This document shows, in pieces, positions 52,478 to 64,000 of a stretch of DNA of 64,000 nucleotides. The position numbers were made by a program, and so were the translations under genes. The stretch lies in assembly GCA_902728285.1 (NCBI GenBank), contig CACVBU010000504.1, forward strand, positions 168,038 through 232,037, in the 5' to 3' direction. The notes beneath the pieces were generated by a model that was given only the letters and a program-made list of their open reading frames with translations, searched no databases and had not been told where the DNA came from. Within the stretch, counting starts at the first letter, position 1. The number at the start of each line of letters is the position of its first letter. Source of the stretch: Clytia hemisphaerica. Lineage: Eukaryota; Cnidaria; Hydrozoa; Leptothecata; Clytiidae.

Positions 52478-52828
52478 ATTTTTTTTTATAAGAATACACT
52501 TTATAAGAATGTCCATGATGAAAATGGCCAAAAAATTAAGAATATGCTAAGAATATCACCATCATGGAATTTTGCTACTCAAGCAAGAATACCATTTTTA
52601 GAGCATTTTCAATTATAAATTGTCAATTACCCCCAAGTAAGGCTCGCTCCTTTCACATAAATGCCATTTATGCTTGAGACGTGTGTACTAAATGTTAAAT
52701 CTATAGTCTGAATTAGGACCCTAACCTAAGAATATGCTGTAAGAGTATTTTAGGATGATTTTCCCAAAAAAGTTAAAAATATCCATGATAAAATGGATTT
52801 ACAGCATTCTTATATAAAAAAAGCGTGT
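52478..52828. mobile_element. ACACG(T)n-ended element, AAGAATA version, second copy
   Basis: Starts CACGATTTTTTTTTATAAGA and ends TTATATAAAAAAAGCGTGT. It matches 38647-39003 over nearly its full length (TGAAAATGGCCAAAAAATTA, ACCATCATGGAATTTTGCTA). Just before it, at about 52290-52470, is AT-rich sequence with a run of nine G. Confidence 0.78.
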
Positions 52829-53213
52829 ATTATTGTATGAAGGGGAACTAAATTTCTTTTTATCATTTGGTGGTTAAAAAAGTTAAAATTCTTCAATCAT
52901 GGACAAAAGGTTGTAGACAAATGAAATTTCAGTGAAAAATGATGAGAAATAGAGCAAAATGAGTCTCCAATGTGTCTGAAAAAGGAGGGAAGTTAAGAAA
53001 AACACTTTCGAAGTCGTGGCATTGCTTTTGAATTGCTTTTGAGGGAACCACAAGCAAAAAATCAGCGTTTTGATTTGAATGGGTTTGAACGAGAGTTTGG
53101 AAAGCACCCAGAACCTCTTGGGAACTTGTTTTTGATCGATATTGAAGTATTTTGCAAATACTGCAGAAGTCTACAAACCTTTTGTCCATGATTGTTTATC
53201 TTTCTACATGAAA

Positions 53214-53475
53214 ACACCCCTGTCTCACAGACCCGGTAAATTACATAAAATTCGATCAAAATCCCAATAGAAATAAAAATTATATTGTTCCCAGGTCAAA
53301 AAACCTAGTGGAGATGGTTTTGTAGTTCAATTTCTTTCCATTACATTTCAAAGTGAGGATGAAAACAAAGGCAATTTTCAAGTGGGGCTGAAATTGTAAG
53401 GTATTTTTTTCCACCCGGGACAATATTTTAGCTTTCCAGTGGGTAGTGGATCCTGCCGCGTCTGCAACAAACACA
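53214..53475. mobile_element. CACAGACC-type MITE
   Basis: Left end ACACCCCTGTCTCACAGACC and diverged right end GGATCCTGCCGCGTCTGC, with internal CTAGTGGAGATGG, CAAGTGGGGCTG and CCAGTGGGTAG. It is an intergenic member of the receptor-intron family. Confidence 0.62.
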
Positions 53476-53602
53476 TAAAGTTTCTAACCATGAAGATCAT
53501 AAGATCCATTTGTTCTTTCTTAAATCGTATCTTCTTCATTTTCAAAAAAATGATATGCAGGACGTATTGATGTGTGAATTATTGTGTGAAATAAGTACTA
53601 GT

Positions 53603-53757
53603 TATCGCATGACTTCGAGTGCAATACGAGAAATATTTTACGAGTTCCGAGATTTTTCCGTAATATTTTTCCGAGCCTTTAGGCGAGGAAAAATATCGGT
53701 AAAATCTCGGAACGAGTAAAATATTGAGTATTGCACGAGAAGTCATGTGATAACTAA
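53603..53757. mobile_element. Near-perfect 150-bp hairpin element
   Basis: TAGTTATCGCATGACTTCGA at the left pairs with TCATGTGATAACTA at the right, and the pairing continues inward through GTGCAATACGAG, ATTTTACGAGTTCCGAGATT and ATATTTTTCCGAG. The loop is only a few bases (TTTAGGC). Confidence 0.85.
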
Positions 53758-56700
53758 TTTATTGTCGACTCAAAAAAATTGTCCTCTTTTTGTTTTAAAA
53801 ATTACTTCCGCCTTCTTCTGCTTCTGTGTACTTTCGAATGTTTTTATTCGAAAATCTAATTCGAACGTTAGATTCGAACAAAAACATTCGATATCTTCCC
53901 GCTGAAAATATTCACACAAAAACAAAATAGAGAAACATTTTTCGATCATTTTCGATCCAGAAGTTTGTTTTGAAGAGTTGCAGATTTTTCAGAAATGTAT
54001 TTGAAAGTTTCTAGATTGATAATTCAAAATGCAGATGACGTACAGTATTGTTTCGATAGAGAGGAAACCCTCCATCATTGGATTAATCAGATTGATAACA
54101 TTCAGTCTTTTTCTATGTTTTTGTTTCGATGACATGGCCATGGGAAAGAATAGCAGAGGAAAGGAAGTCCCACGATGGAAATGTATGCTTGTAATAATGG
54201 TTAAAGAACAACATTTTTTCAACAGCAAAACAATTTGGATGCTTTCTTGATTATCGTCAAGCTCTAAATGTTTCGAATTTTAGAAGAAGAAAGATGTACT
54301 GTAATGATTGTTGAGTTGAAAAGTCAATGACGTATGTTGTTGTGGAGAACGAGAATTAGGAGAGAACTTTTATAAAAATCACTCGTCATTTGGTTTAATA
54401 CAAGACATTACACTTTCCTTGTTATGTTATGAGAAATTTTATTGGCAAATATTGAAGAATCTCAAGTTTTTTTGTATGCATTGATAAAAAACTGTTTGGT
54501 TATCACACGGACAAAGTTGCCAAAAGTTGAAAATATTTGGGTCGTGTCAAGTAGTTTTATAATTAATTCTTTGTTCATCAGATTTGATTTTAGTGTCTTT
54601 TATGGAAGAACTCCAAAGTAAAAGTTAATCTGAACATATTTTTGTTGCGTTTTTCCCTTTGATTCCCAGGCCAGCCAAGTCCTGTTTTGTTTTGATTTTT
54701 CTCCCGCCGCTTACCCAGTCCCCCAAAGTCAACGCGGTCATATTTCCAGACTAAAGAAATATGAATAAACCAGCCGAGGCTGGAAGGTCAGCTTAGCTAG
54801 ATAGCTTTAATAAGTGGGTTAACAGATGTAAGAGATGCACTGAAACAGAGTACTTAGACTAAATATGTTGAATAATGTACAAAATGTGAAACATTTGATA
54901 ACTTGATTTAAAATTAAGTAAAACAAGCCTGAGAGCTCCTCCAACCCCCCTCCCCCCCCCCCACGAGAAGCTCAAAGTATACTTCTCTTTAGCATTGTCC
55001 ATATAGTACGTACGCAAAGATTTTCCAAATATTTGACACCCCCTCCCCCCTTGTTCGCAGAGAACAATAGAAATGACTTTGTTTAAACAATAGATGTACG
55101 CTTTTGCTGAACCCCCTCTCCCCCCTTCACTGTGTACGTACTAATGGATGACCCCTCCAGTCTGGGTAAATAAATTTTATAGTTTAGTAACCGTCAAGTT
55201 ACACAACATGCACACAACCATCTTGAAGACTTTGCTGGTCGCAAATGATAATCGAAAGCAAAACTTAAAATTCATAACTATGCGGGGAAGCTCATTTTTC
55301 CCCCATTTTGCTTTAAACTCGCTTTTGATTGGTCTATGAATTTGGGCGATTGATTTACCGCCTTGGCGGAATAAACACACAACCATAATAAATAAATTCA
55401 ACAGGGCAGCGGTGTAGCAATTAATTTCAACTGGGAATCCTCTCTTCTGTGCCAAGCACTGGCAGTGTTTTTTAAACTTTAAAACAATGTTAAATGAAGA
55501 CCAGATTGATCTGTTTGTTATGGCTGTGCAAGTTGTGACGAGAGTGTGCATGTTGTGTAACTTGACGGCAGCCCGCTTTCGGCAAGTCTGATAAGAGATA
55601 TATACCTATCTATAAACTGTTATCGCCATTCATTCCATTCCATCATTCAGTCAAAATGTGTGCCAAGGTTAGAAAAGGTTAGAAAAACACAATCTGCATC
55701 CAGAACTGCGTGAAAAATAGTTTGATCAATTTCAACAAGAACTGTATATATTAATATTAATATAAATGATCAAATTCCAAAGACCATTTGTCATAATTTT
55801 ACAAGTCCAATAATAGGAGATGTGATGTCATCATTTGGTTCCCGTCATTTGATTTACGGTCAGCAGGTAGAGCTGGAGAGTCGGAAAGCTTTTCCGCTGC
55901 TTTGCTGGATTTCCACTGTCAATCTCTGCACGCTCTGTGTTTAAAAGTTTTCAAATCGAAGTACAGAGCCGCATGCTAATGGAGAGTAAACCGAAAACAC
56001 CAGTTTATCCACGGTTTCTCAATTTTAAAATTCGGATCAGTCCACACGAATTCCCTTTCAACAAGATGTATAGCTGCTTCTTAACAGAAAAATATTTTCG
56101 ACTGACCGACCGAACAACTCCCACTTTTTAAAGTAGAAATGACCGGAACCAAACAGTTTTTTGCGATTCGCCTTTATCACAAACACGTCCAAGTCCAAAA
56201 AGCACGATTGCATCCAGTCTTTATATCAAATTTATACAGTAGCTGTACTTTTGTAAACTTTATCAAATCCCAATAACATTATAACACCATCAATTCCCCT
56301 AGAGGCAAACAAGAAAAATATGTTTTTATTGCAAAAACTATTAAAAAGCAGCAATAAAAAGCAACATAAACAAAAACTTGAGCAAACGGCTTTAAACCTT
56401 CAAAGGATGTAGAAAAAGAATCCCCTTGATGAAAATCATGTGTTTGATTTGCCGAGTTAAAAAAATAAATGACAGAAATTGAAGCTTGCAACAGATTTAC
56501 ACTGGAAATACTTTGGTACAACACTGACTTATCAGCCGCCATCTTGTAACTACATTATGATCTGTAAAAACAACGCACGCTAAAAGTACCCAAAAAGTTA
56601 ACCCGATCGGAAGAAAGTTTAGAAATCAAAGTGAGATCGGAAAATCGGATTTTTTTTTTGCCGTCTTATGATGATGGTGATGATGATGGAAGAAAATTTT

Positions 56701-57121
56701 ACCTATTTGAATGCTCAGCTTAGGCTGACCAAATATCGCAAATATCTCGATGCTCTCGACCAATCAAAACGCTGATATTTTTTTGGGTCGACAATAATTA
56801 ACTATTTTGATCAGCAAAAATGAATAAAGCTGAAAATGTTTTTGTTTTTGTGACGCACAACGCATGTGAGACATAATTTAGAATTTGCATAAAAGTATAA
56901 AAATGGACTATTTTTTTCTTCTCTATTCACGGGTATGGTTGTAAACAAATTATACCTGTTGTCATAAAAATTCATCAAAACTAATCAGATGCTTCTCCAA
57001 TAAATCATTTTTTAATGACGTTCAATTAATGAAATCATATTTATTGATGTTGGTTCTTTGCCAGCAAGTCTCCTACTAAAATTTCTCGTTGCTTAACTTA
57101 GAAAACTATATTATTTACTAT
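53758..57121. other. Intergenic region, no gene recognised
   Basis: ATTGTCGACTCAAAAAAAT at 53761 and ATTTTTTTGGGTCGACAAT at about 56776 are inverted matches and may be the ends of a 3-kb element, but no transposase lies between them. C-rich runs occur at about 54945-54961 and 55040-55125. The open frames here show no recognisable protein. Confidence 0.35.
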
Positions 57122-57372
57122 TATGCCCATGTGTCACAGACCTGCTGGGACCCCAGCACCACTGGGAAAGCAAAAATTTCAGCACCACTGGGAAATTTAC
57201 TTTGATTTCATCCTACTCGAAATTCTATGTTTTAAAAATTGCACTCTAAAACTATCTCACTGGGTTTTTTTACTTTGGAACAATATGATTTCTATCCCCG
57301 TTAGGATTTCAATAGGAATTTTTATCCCCACTGAGGAAAAAAGTTCCACCGGGGCTGTGAGACAGTGGTGTG
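57122..57372. mobile_element. CACAGACC-type MITE
   Basis: Ends TGCCCATGTGTCACAGACC and GGGGCTGTGAGACAGTGGTG are inverted, and CAGCACCACTGGGAAA occurs twice at 57164-57199, with CACTGAGG and TCACTGGG words further in. Confidence 0.7.
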
Positions 57373-58507
57373 CTATTAACCTGTTGGAATTTTCAGGCCC
57401 AGCCCTATGGTTTTTAGATTGCTAATTTTCATTACATATTCTTGGGGAAGTACTGCTCGGGGTTGTACAAAGAAGATAATCTTCGATCTTCCAGCCAAAA
57501 CCCAAAAACAAAGGTTGCTCCTTTAGATTTTACCGGCGGGGTTTCAGATAATGAATTACATTAAGGTGTGTTGGTATTTTTAATGGTACATTTTTGCAAA
57601 TCCAGCGGCAAATATTTCTTTCGATAAGAAGAGAATGAGTCGCGTTAAACCGTAGTCTGGAGATCCATACTGTCTATTCAAGCTTACATCACATAAGCAA
57701 AAATCCCATCAGAAGCTACTCATTGAGAGTATGGTATTTTTGACCCAGTTTGAATTTGTTTACATTTGGTTTGAATTTCATGCCAAAAAAGCCGTTGATA
57801 AGGTTTGCCAATCAGGTTCGCGCACTTCCAATCAAAACAATAATATCACGTGATTTCAACAATTGTTTAACAGCCAATAAAATTCTGCGACCAGATTTGG
57901 CATCTACAAAAATACCCGGCTACTCTGTTATTTCTATATTATTATTCGTTTTAATTAAATGCTATACTTCAAAATCACACGAACAGAGTGGACGGGTCTC
58001 CCAGCTACGTTAAACCTAGCCTTTGAATTATAACTCATTGAGAGGAAGACTACAGACGAAAAAGGGCGTCTCTGATTGGAAAGTTTTTCTTAATTGAATA
58101 AAGTTACACAATATATATTCAACAATCCGATTCGATTGGAGTCATTAAACGTACTTGGCTAGTTTTATTAATTTCAAGGTCATTAAAACGCGAAATAACC
58201 CATTAAAAATCTTCATTAACAAGGTAGTAGTGTAGTCCAGGGGCCAATATCACTTTCGTTACGTGCATGAATGTTGAAAATATGAACAGCACGTTGCACT
58301 TACATCAATTCTTTAATCATTGATACAGGATGTCTTAAACTTTTTAAAAATGTTTATTGTCCAAAATACAACACATCGTGGGTGGGAATAAGCTGGAAAT
58401 TTTGAAGTAAAACTTTCGGTGACGTTTTGTTGTCGTGGAGAAGAGCCTTTAGTACGAGATGAAGGATTGCGTTACGATTCATTCTTGATGAAGTCATTAT
58501 GGAAAAT
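57373..58507. other. Intergenic region, nothing recognised
   Basis: No exon, RNA gene or structured repeat is visible. Confidence 0.35.
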
Positions 58508-58783
58508 ACACGTTTTTTTTTTAAGAAACTAGTTCTACCAAGTAGCCTCAATGTTTCTTAAGAAATTGGCCTTTTGAGCCTTAAATGTTTTTTACATGTT
58601 TCTAAACTTTTTGACATAAATCAGCCTCATAGAAGGCTTGATTGGAAGGTTCTTAAAAAAAACGAATTAAAAAATGTTATTTTCTTATTCTCAGCCTCAG
58701 CATGTTTCTTAGATGTTTCTTAGTTTTTAGGCATTCTGAGCCTCATGTTTCTTAAAACTGTGTTTCTTAAAAAAAAAACGTGT
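58508..58783. mobile_element. ACACG(T)n-ended element, GTTTCTTA version
   Basis: Starts ACACGTTTTTTTTTTAAGAA and ends TTTCTTAAAAAAAAAACGTG. The internal word is GTTTCTTA (at least seven times) beside CAGCCTCA, GAGCCTCA and GAGCCTTA, in the pattern of the GTTCTTAT copies. Confidence 0.75.
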
Positions 58784-60051
58784 AATATATTTTTCTAGGC
58801 AAAAATAGAAATATTTTGAACTTCTTTCAAATCAAAACAAAAAAATCCTGGAGAATTTCAGAAGAAAATACATCACAGACCACCCTTTTTGTATATTTTT
58901 CAAAATATTATGTTGTGATGGTCGACGGAAAAGACCATTTGTGGCCTAGTTAGCAGACCACACAATATTCAAAAATTTGATTGATTTTGATTTTACGAAG
59001 ACTGGATCGGACTATTGCGCGAAATGCTAATAGCTTTTAACAAACGTCAGGGATGGTGATTACATATTTAAGGTTTCATTATTAGTTTCTATGCTCACGC
59101 AACTTCCTCACGTAATATTTTTGGATTATCTGGATGAGGAGAGAAAACAAAAACATCTAAATTTCTTATTGTTCGTTGGTGGGTAGGAAAATTTATTTCC
59201 TCTTAAATTAGGAGGACCGTCGATTGAGCTGAACTCCTTTCGGTCTTTGAAATTGCTTTAAATGCTGTCCGAATCTGTCTTTCATCATTTCAACAACTTT
59301 TTAGGGTGAAACTTTGAAAGAAGGATGCTGACTGAGATACAACCATAGCGTAAGCTGTGTAAATGCATTAAAATGATTTGTGTGAGCTCAAAAAAATGTT
59401 TTTGGCAAAGAGTCTTAACGGATCTTCAATCAAATTTTATCCAGCTTTTTTCCAGTAATAATATAGTTGTCATGGTGATTATCCTCATTATCGTTTATTT
59501 ACGTAAAGAAAATTTGGAATAGTTGTTTTGACGATGCTGAATAATTTTGAATAGTAAAACAAGGAGGAATTCGTAGCGGATCATAGTGAATGCGAAATAT
59601 GAAAGACGTCAATATTTTTTTCCTGGTCAGTCCGTAGTTTTGACATAATTGATGATAAAACAATACATTACAAGAAAAAATGAACCTAAGTGTTACAAAC
59701 ACCTAAATCCTTGATCGCCTCACAAGAAATGGTTACTATAGTTGATATGACTACTCGATTGATCAATCGACGTTAAACTTTATTATCACATTTCAACAAT
59801 TTTCATTGAAGGAAGGACCTTTAAGATGTTACAATACCTGCCCTGGTGTTTTTTATGTAAGAGAACCAAGGATTTGAGACAACTTTGTTATTCGGTTGCA
59901 ATGATTATTTGATAAACATCCCCAGTAACCAATAAATAGATTAATAAATTACAAAACGGAAAAATGAACAAAATTAGAACAAGAATGTAATATTGTGAAT
60001 GCATTAATGATTGAATTTTAGAAGGTGTTGGCTTTGGCGACGACGTCATGT
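58784..60051. other. 3' flank of the beta-propeller gene; nothing else recognised
   Basis: This stretch should contain the 3' untranslated region of the minus-strand gene ending at 60052. AATAAA-type signals are abundant in AT-rich DNA and I cannot choose one. No other gene is seen. Confidence 0.35.
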
Positions 60052-63000
60052 TTAGTGGACTGTGTTTTTGATGCAGATGATGTAGTCGTTTGTACCAACA
60101 TAAATCTTGTTTCCCAGCCGGTTGAAGTAAATACCTTGAGGAGTGTAAAGAAATGGATAACATCAGTCTGTTCCTCTAAAGGATCCTGCATTGTAACACG
60201 CATGCGTAATTTGTCGTTCTTTTAGACCACATGTAGTTAATTCCCGTGATAAACAAAATGGAATGAATCGCTAGGGGTGATACAGTCACTTTCGGTCGGG
60301 GTTGTGGACGGTGAAATAAGTCGTTTTTTATGAAATTTGTCGTTCTTTTTGTCTATTTTTAGTAATGTAGGATTCTTTAGATAAACCCCCTCACATTCAA
60401 TAAACCTCTATCTATATAAACGTACTATAATCAAATTTCATAAAACATTGATTTGAAGACCAAATAGAAACATAGACCGTTTGAAGTCGGGATTTGTTTG
60501 TCAAGTGCCCGTTGATTGGCTACGTCACACCTTTGGCCGAAATGTGCATTATATATGTTTTTATAGTCTGATGGATGAGTTGGAGTTTTTATAAGCTCTT
60601 ATTTGATTTGGTTGGTCGTTTTAATACTGGTAATAAAACAATTTTGTTACTTTTTCTTAAGAAGGCGTCATTTTTACTACTTCAGATGACCAATTATTAA
60701 AGTATCTTATAAAAACTCCATCTCATCTGCCTGTGAGAGCTATTTTTACATATGACTATTTGAGATATATTTTCCTGGAAGACTTCCAATGTTAATGTAA
60801 AAAAGATATAAAAATATCCGCAAAAAATTACCTCCGTAGTCATGTGCAAAAGTTTTTCCAACACCCATTGGCAATCTCCAGATAATGCGGCCATCGTACG
60901 AATCTTTCGCTATCATATAATACATTGCTCCATCAACGCATGAATTGTTACCAGACCAATCTCCGGTAGTGGCAAAGATGATTCCACTCTTCCTTGCCAA
61001 CATTGTCATTGCTAAAAAGCTTTCAGAACTTTCCCATATGATCTCTTCACGAGGACTCTCACCTTTCGATTTTTCTTTGCCCGTTTGATCAGATACTTTG
61101 AACATTGCCATACCTAGAACAGGGGGATGAAACTTTGTTTATTCGAAGTTTGGGACTTGTTATTTAGTATCATCAAAACAGAAACTAAATTTTCTTTACG
61201 TAAATCAAACCAATGCGAAAAGAAATCTTTGGTCGAGTTTCACCATGACAACTTTCAGAGTCTAGAGTACCCTACGAATTTTGGTGTTAATCTTACGGGA
61301 ACTCTCTAATTTGAACCTTTGTTATTCGAATCTTTCTATAATTCGAACTAAAATATTTGTCCCATCAGCTAGAAATTAATATAAAGATAAAACACTTTCC
61401 GTAATTCGAATCTTTCTTTAATTCGAAGAAAATTCTTAGTCTAATGAAGATCGAATTAGAGAGAGTCGTCATCCGTCATCCCGTTATTGTAAGAAGGGGT
61501 TTGCTGAACTATTTTTAGCTTACCTGGCTCGTTGGCGACGGTTTGCGGCGTGAAGAAGGAGCCAGTAGCGTGTCCAAAGTTGTTCTCGACAACTAAATGT
61601 TTCTCAACTCCAATCAAAGAAGCTTCATTTGCACTACGCATCTTGGGGAAGACTGGTGTCTGGGAAAGTTTCTTTCCGTTGGTTGTGTCGTAAACCACTA
61701 CATTAATCTGTGGGCTGGCGTTGTCAGTAATTGCTACTTTTGCACCCTCATCGAAGATGGTTGGGGTTGTACCACACCCAATATTAGTCTGTCCTTTTTT
61801 GATAAGGCCACAATTTTCATAGGTTGATTTCCATTCTTCCTGTTAAGGATCAAGAGAAATACACTTTAAAAAAATACATATTTTATCAAAATCTCTTACC
61901 CGTAAAAGCTTTTTTAATAGAACATACAAGCTTAGTCCTTTTAAAGGCAAAAAGTTTGCGATTCCAATTTGAAAAATACCTGAATGAAAATAGACTTTAA
62001 TTTTTTACAATATTCCTTACATGAATACTCCAAGCGCCAGCTTTGTTTTGTTGAGCGCTCACTTTCCAAATGTAACTATCAGCAGGTGAGTCACTTTCGT
62101 TTATTCGTCCACCATTGGTGACAAAGATAGCGCCAGTCTTTGTGACAGTGAAAGTATTGTTGTTCCATTGCTTATCGCACTTCTTGACATCCAAAAGCTC
62201 CGTTTTGCCCACATCGTTTCCAGATGTTGTGATTTTCACCAAAGCCATTGCAGCTTCGGTTAAAACGACCTAAATAGGGTAATACGGTGAATCAAATAAC
62301 AAATTTCAAATGTATATTGATTAAGATTCCAAGCAGCTAAGCACTGAAATAAGTATACTATTATAAATCACTATAAAGAAGAAGGCAAAGATTTGCTATG
62401 AAACAATATTACATACGAAATGTTTAATATTGATAAAATTGACTAGCTTTACAATGACACAGGGATGTCAAAGTCTATTTTGAGAGTACAGAATACCAAT
62501 ACTAAAACGTACATAAGCTAGAAAAGTAACCAAAAGGAACTTCGTAGAAGATAACTTACCTTTGTTTTGTGATCAAATTTACCAGCCATCAAACACCAAG
62601 TCAAGATATAATCATCAGATGGTTGTTTCCAAACTGGCAAATTCGCATACAACTTATTACCATTTGTGTTGCCAAACTTCTTATCTACCAGATCAACAAT
62701 ACTGTCACTTTTCCATAGAGGTTCCAACTTCTTGATGTAACCAAGATCGGTGAATGGATTACCGGTAGGGAAACATTGCACACATCCATTGCCAACAGCA
62801 ACTGCATTGCAATTCTGATCAAGATAGAAATATCCACCAGCAAAGGACAATGATTTCGATGTTCCAGTAGGTGTTGCAGAAAGGATTTTACAATCTTCAT
62901 CGAAGACCGCAAGATTGAATTGACTTTCTTGATCGACGAACATCAAACACATGCCGACCATCTGACCGTGTTGATTACATCCCATGATGGGAGTGAAACC

Positions 63001-63662
63001 ATAAGGGTTATGTCTGCAGAACAAAAAGACAATCAAAAAGACGTTGATTAGAACAGAAATCTTTTGCTAGATCAACAGTTTTTAGTCAGGAATCTGACCA
63101 AAATTAGCCAGAAATTAACAGGTCTTTGAAACAACGCAGAATTTTAAGTTACTCTATTATGAAATTTGTCATACATAAAAATATTATGAATGCTCAAACT
63201 ACTAGCCCTGAAACCTTGCGATGAAAACCCGTTTCCTAGATCAAATCTAGGATTCTTATGATGACGATGGCTTTATCAACTGGTTCGACCCCCCCCCCCC
63301 CCAGAGTAACCTAGCGCATAATCCGTACTTTCGTTATTATCAATTTCGAGAAAGCAATTAGATTACGCCAATTGGGAATTCTTTATGATATGAAGATATT
63401 TCAGCGATATAAATAGTAGGTTATGAATGATCATAAAATGGTCTTAGACATAGATCATTAGCACTTGGACGGCTAAATGACAATCCTTTTATTCTGGCAA
63501 TTCCTTTTATACAAAATGAAAACTTACTGTCGGATCATAGATAATTGTCCACTAGTTGGGCCTGTGAAAGGGACAGACTCTGTGCACCAAGAGTCCTGAT
63601 GAGCGCCATTCATCCCGTTAGGTGCCATACATGGGTTTTGTGGAATCACTGCATCACCAAAC
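60052..63662 (-). CDS. PQQ-like beta-propeller protein, 3' six exons (5' part off window)
   Basis: Exons: 63528-63662, 62560-63013, 62021-62269, 61524-61839, 60832-61113, 60052-60134; about 506 codons, all junctions in phase. The first exon seen starts mid-codon, so the start lies right of the window or in unrecognised upstream sequence. Repeated blades are visible: PYGFTPIMGCNQHGQMVGMC, FAGGYFYLDQNCNAVAVGNG, FTVTKTGAIFVTNGG, IGCGTTPTIFDEGAKVAITD, SGIIFATTGDWSGNNSC, GRIIWRLPMGVGK and the last-exon end FNRLGNKIYVGTNDYIICIK. The GTTPT-hydrophobic-VAITDNA block resembles bacterial secreted PQQ-like propellers as I remember them; I cannot name the family. Many cysteines suggest an extracellular location. 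No catalytic motif is evident. The last exon is read in a different frame from the longer open frames over it, supported by the splice phase and the blade pattern. Confidence 0.75.
60566..60733. repeat. Small inverted repeat in the last intron of the propeller gene
   Basis: GATGAGTTGGAGTTTTTATA near 60575 matches TATAAAAACTCCATCTCATC near 60708 in inverted orientation. The centre is AT-rich. Confidence 0.6.
61301..61466. repeat. TAATTCGAA word-repeat element in an intron of the propeller gene
   Basis: ACTCTCTAATTTGAA at the left pairs with TTCGATCTTC and CGAATTAGAGAGAGT at the right. TTATTCGAATCTTTCTATAA, AATTCGAAC, TAATTCGAATC and TAATTCGAAG recur inside. A smaller relative is at 24966-25053. 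Confidence 0.65.
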
Positions 63663-64000
63663 CTGAAATTAATACATCCAATAAGTTAGCGTTATGTTGA
63701 AGCTTTTGTAAAAAAACTAGTAAGCCTATTATTGATTTCTGAAATCTGTGGCTCATATTGTTCCAAATCTCAAATAGTTTGGCAAATACACACCTCTTTG
63801 CGTAGAAAGACGACGTAAGAATGGTCCGAGGCATAGCAAATCCAGAAAGTATCAAATTTTCATAAGAACAAAATGTATAAGAAAACAAGCTTTGATGGCC
63901 AAAATGCTATTATAAGAACAAGCTAGGAATACTAAAAGCTTTGAGGACTTGGAAAACACCCGATTTTTTTAGGAAAATGAGTAAACTTAGTCAGAAAAAG
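63663..64000. other. Upstream intron of the propeller gene (right edge)
   Basis: No further exon is recognised. At about 63858-63950 GTTCTTAT-type words recur (CATAAGAACA, TATAAGAACAAG, AAAACAAGCTTTGATGGCCA), another eroded member of the dispersed family. Confidence 0.4.

Noticed and set aside
55148..56542. Possible small genes at 55.1-56.5 kb on either strand
   Set aside because: The frames are short, have no splice-supported partners and no family motifs.
53752..56803. A single 3-kb transposon defined by TTGTCGAC inverted ends
   Set aside because: Only about 20 bases match at the ends, no target duplication is visible and the left end overlaps a separate hairpin, so it is mentioned only as a possibility.
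59888..60203. Two overlapping minus-strand frames with a hydrophobic end or a threonine- and serine-rich end
   Set aside because: A third frame, entered by an AG acceptor at 60135 in the phase left by the upstream exon, gives a propeller blade and a stop, so the other frames are shadows.

Overview
This window is nuclear DNA from an animal, most likely a marine or aquatic invertebrate. The base composition is AT-rich, genes are split by GT-AG introns, a tRNA-derived SINE is present, and there are Merlin-type transposase remnants, non-LTR retrotransposon fragments and very many short inverted-repeat transposons. I cannot name the species. Exon boundaries were read by eye from splice sites, reading frame and comparison between paralogues; no search was run.

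Layout. 1-3.2 kb: the 5' part of an ankyrin-repeat gene on the minus strand. 3.7-18.4 kb: a transposon graveyard with clear nesting, including TA-flanked MITEs at 3.75, 4.2, 5.7 and 6.8 kb and an 11-kb composite (7386-18347). The inner part of that composite has arms about 1 kb long made of tandem TATACTTTGTACCC-type repeats in opposite orientation, and its interior holds Merlin transposase pieces. 19.6-28.1 kb: a complete seven-exon gene for a RING-H2 ubiquitin ligase of the RNF38/RNF44 type on the plus strand. Its last intron carries a 2.55-kb foldback element whose arms are another minisatellite. 30.8-50.2 kb: the centrepiece, three tandem eight-exon genes on the minus strand. 60.0-63.7 kb: the 3' part of a secreted-looking beta-propeller gene on the minus strand, continuing beyond the right edge.

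The three tandem genes encode small ionotropic-glutamate-receptor-like channels (about 515-540 residues). Each has a signal peptide, a split periplasmic-binding-type ligand domain (S1 and S2), three membrane helices and a re-entrant pore loop. The pore reads TTVGYGDKTPST, a potassium-channel selectivity filter, instead of an animal glutamate-receptor pore, and no large amino-terminal domain is encoded. This is the plan of bacterial GluR0 and of AvGluR1 from the rotifer Adineta vaga, with an added terminal helix. In all three copies an intron divides the selectivity filter inside the same glycine codon. The two pore exons are nearly identical between copies while the ligand-binding exons differ strongly. 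The copy at 30805-35443 has a TAA stop caused by a three-base loss just before its pore, so it may be a recent pseudogene.

A second theme is that most of the inverted-repeat elements are built from one short word repeated many times inside each element (GTTCTTAT, CCCTTACAGTGCA, CCAGTGGG, AGCGGGGG, TAATTCGAA and others). In one family with shared ACACG(T)n ends, each copy uses its own version of the word consistently. Many of these elements lie in the receptor introns. A fragment of 28S rRNA, itself interrupted by a small transposon, sits in the first intron of the middle receptor gene.
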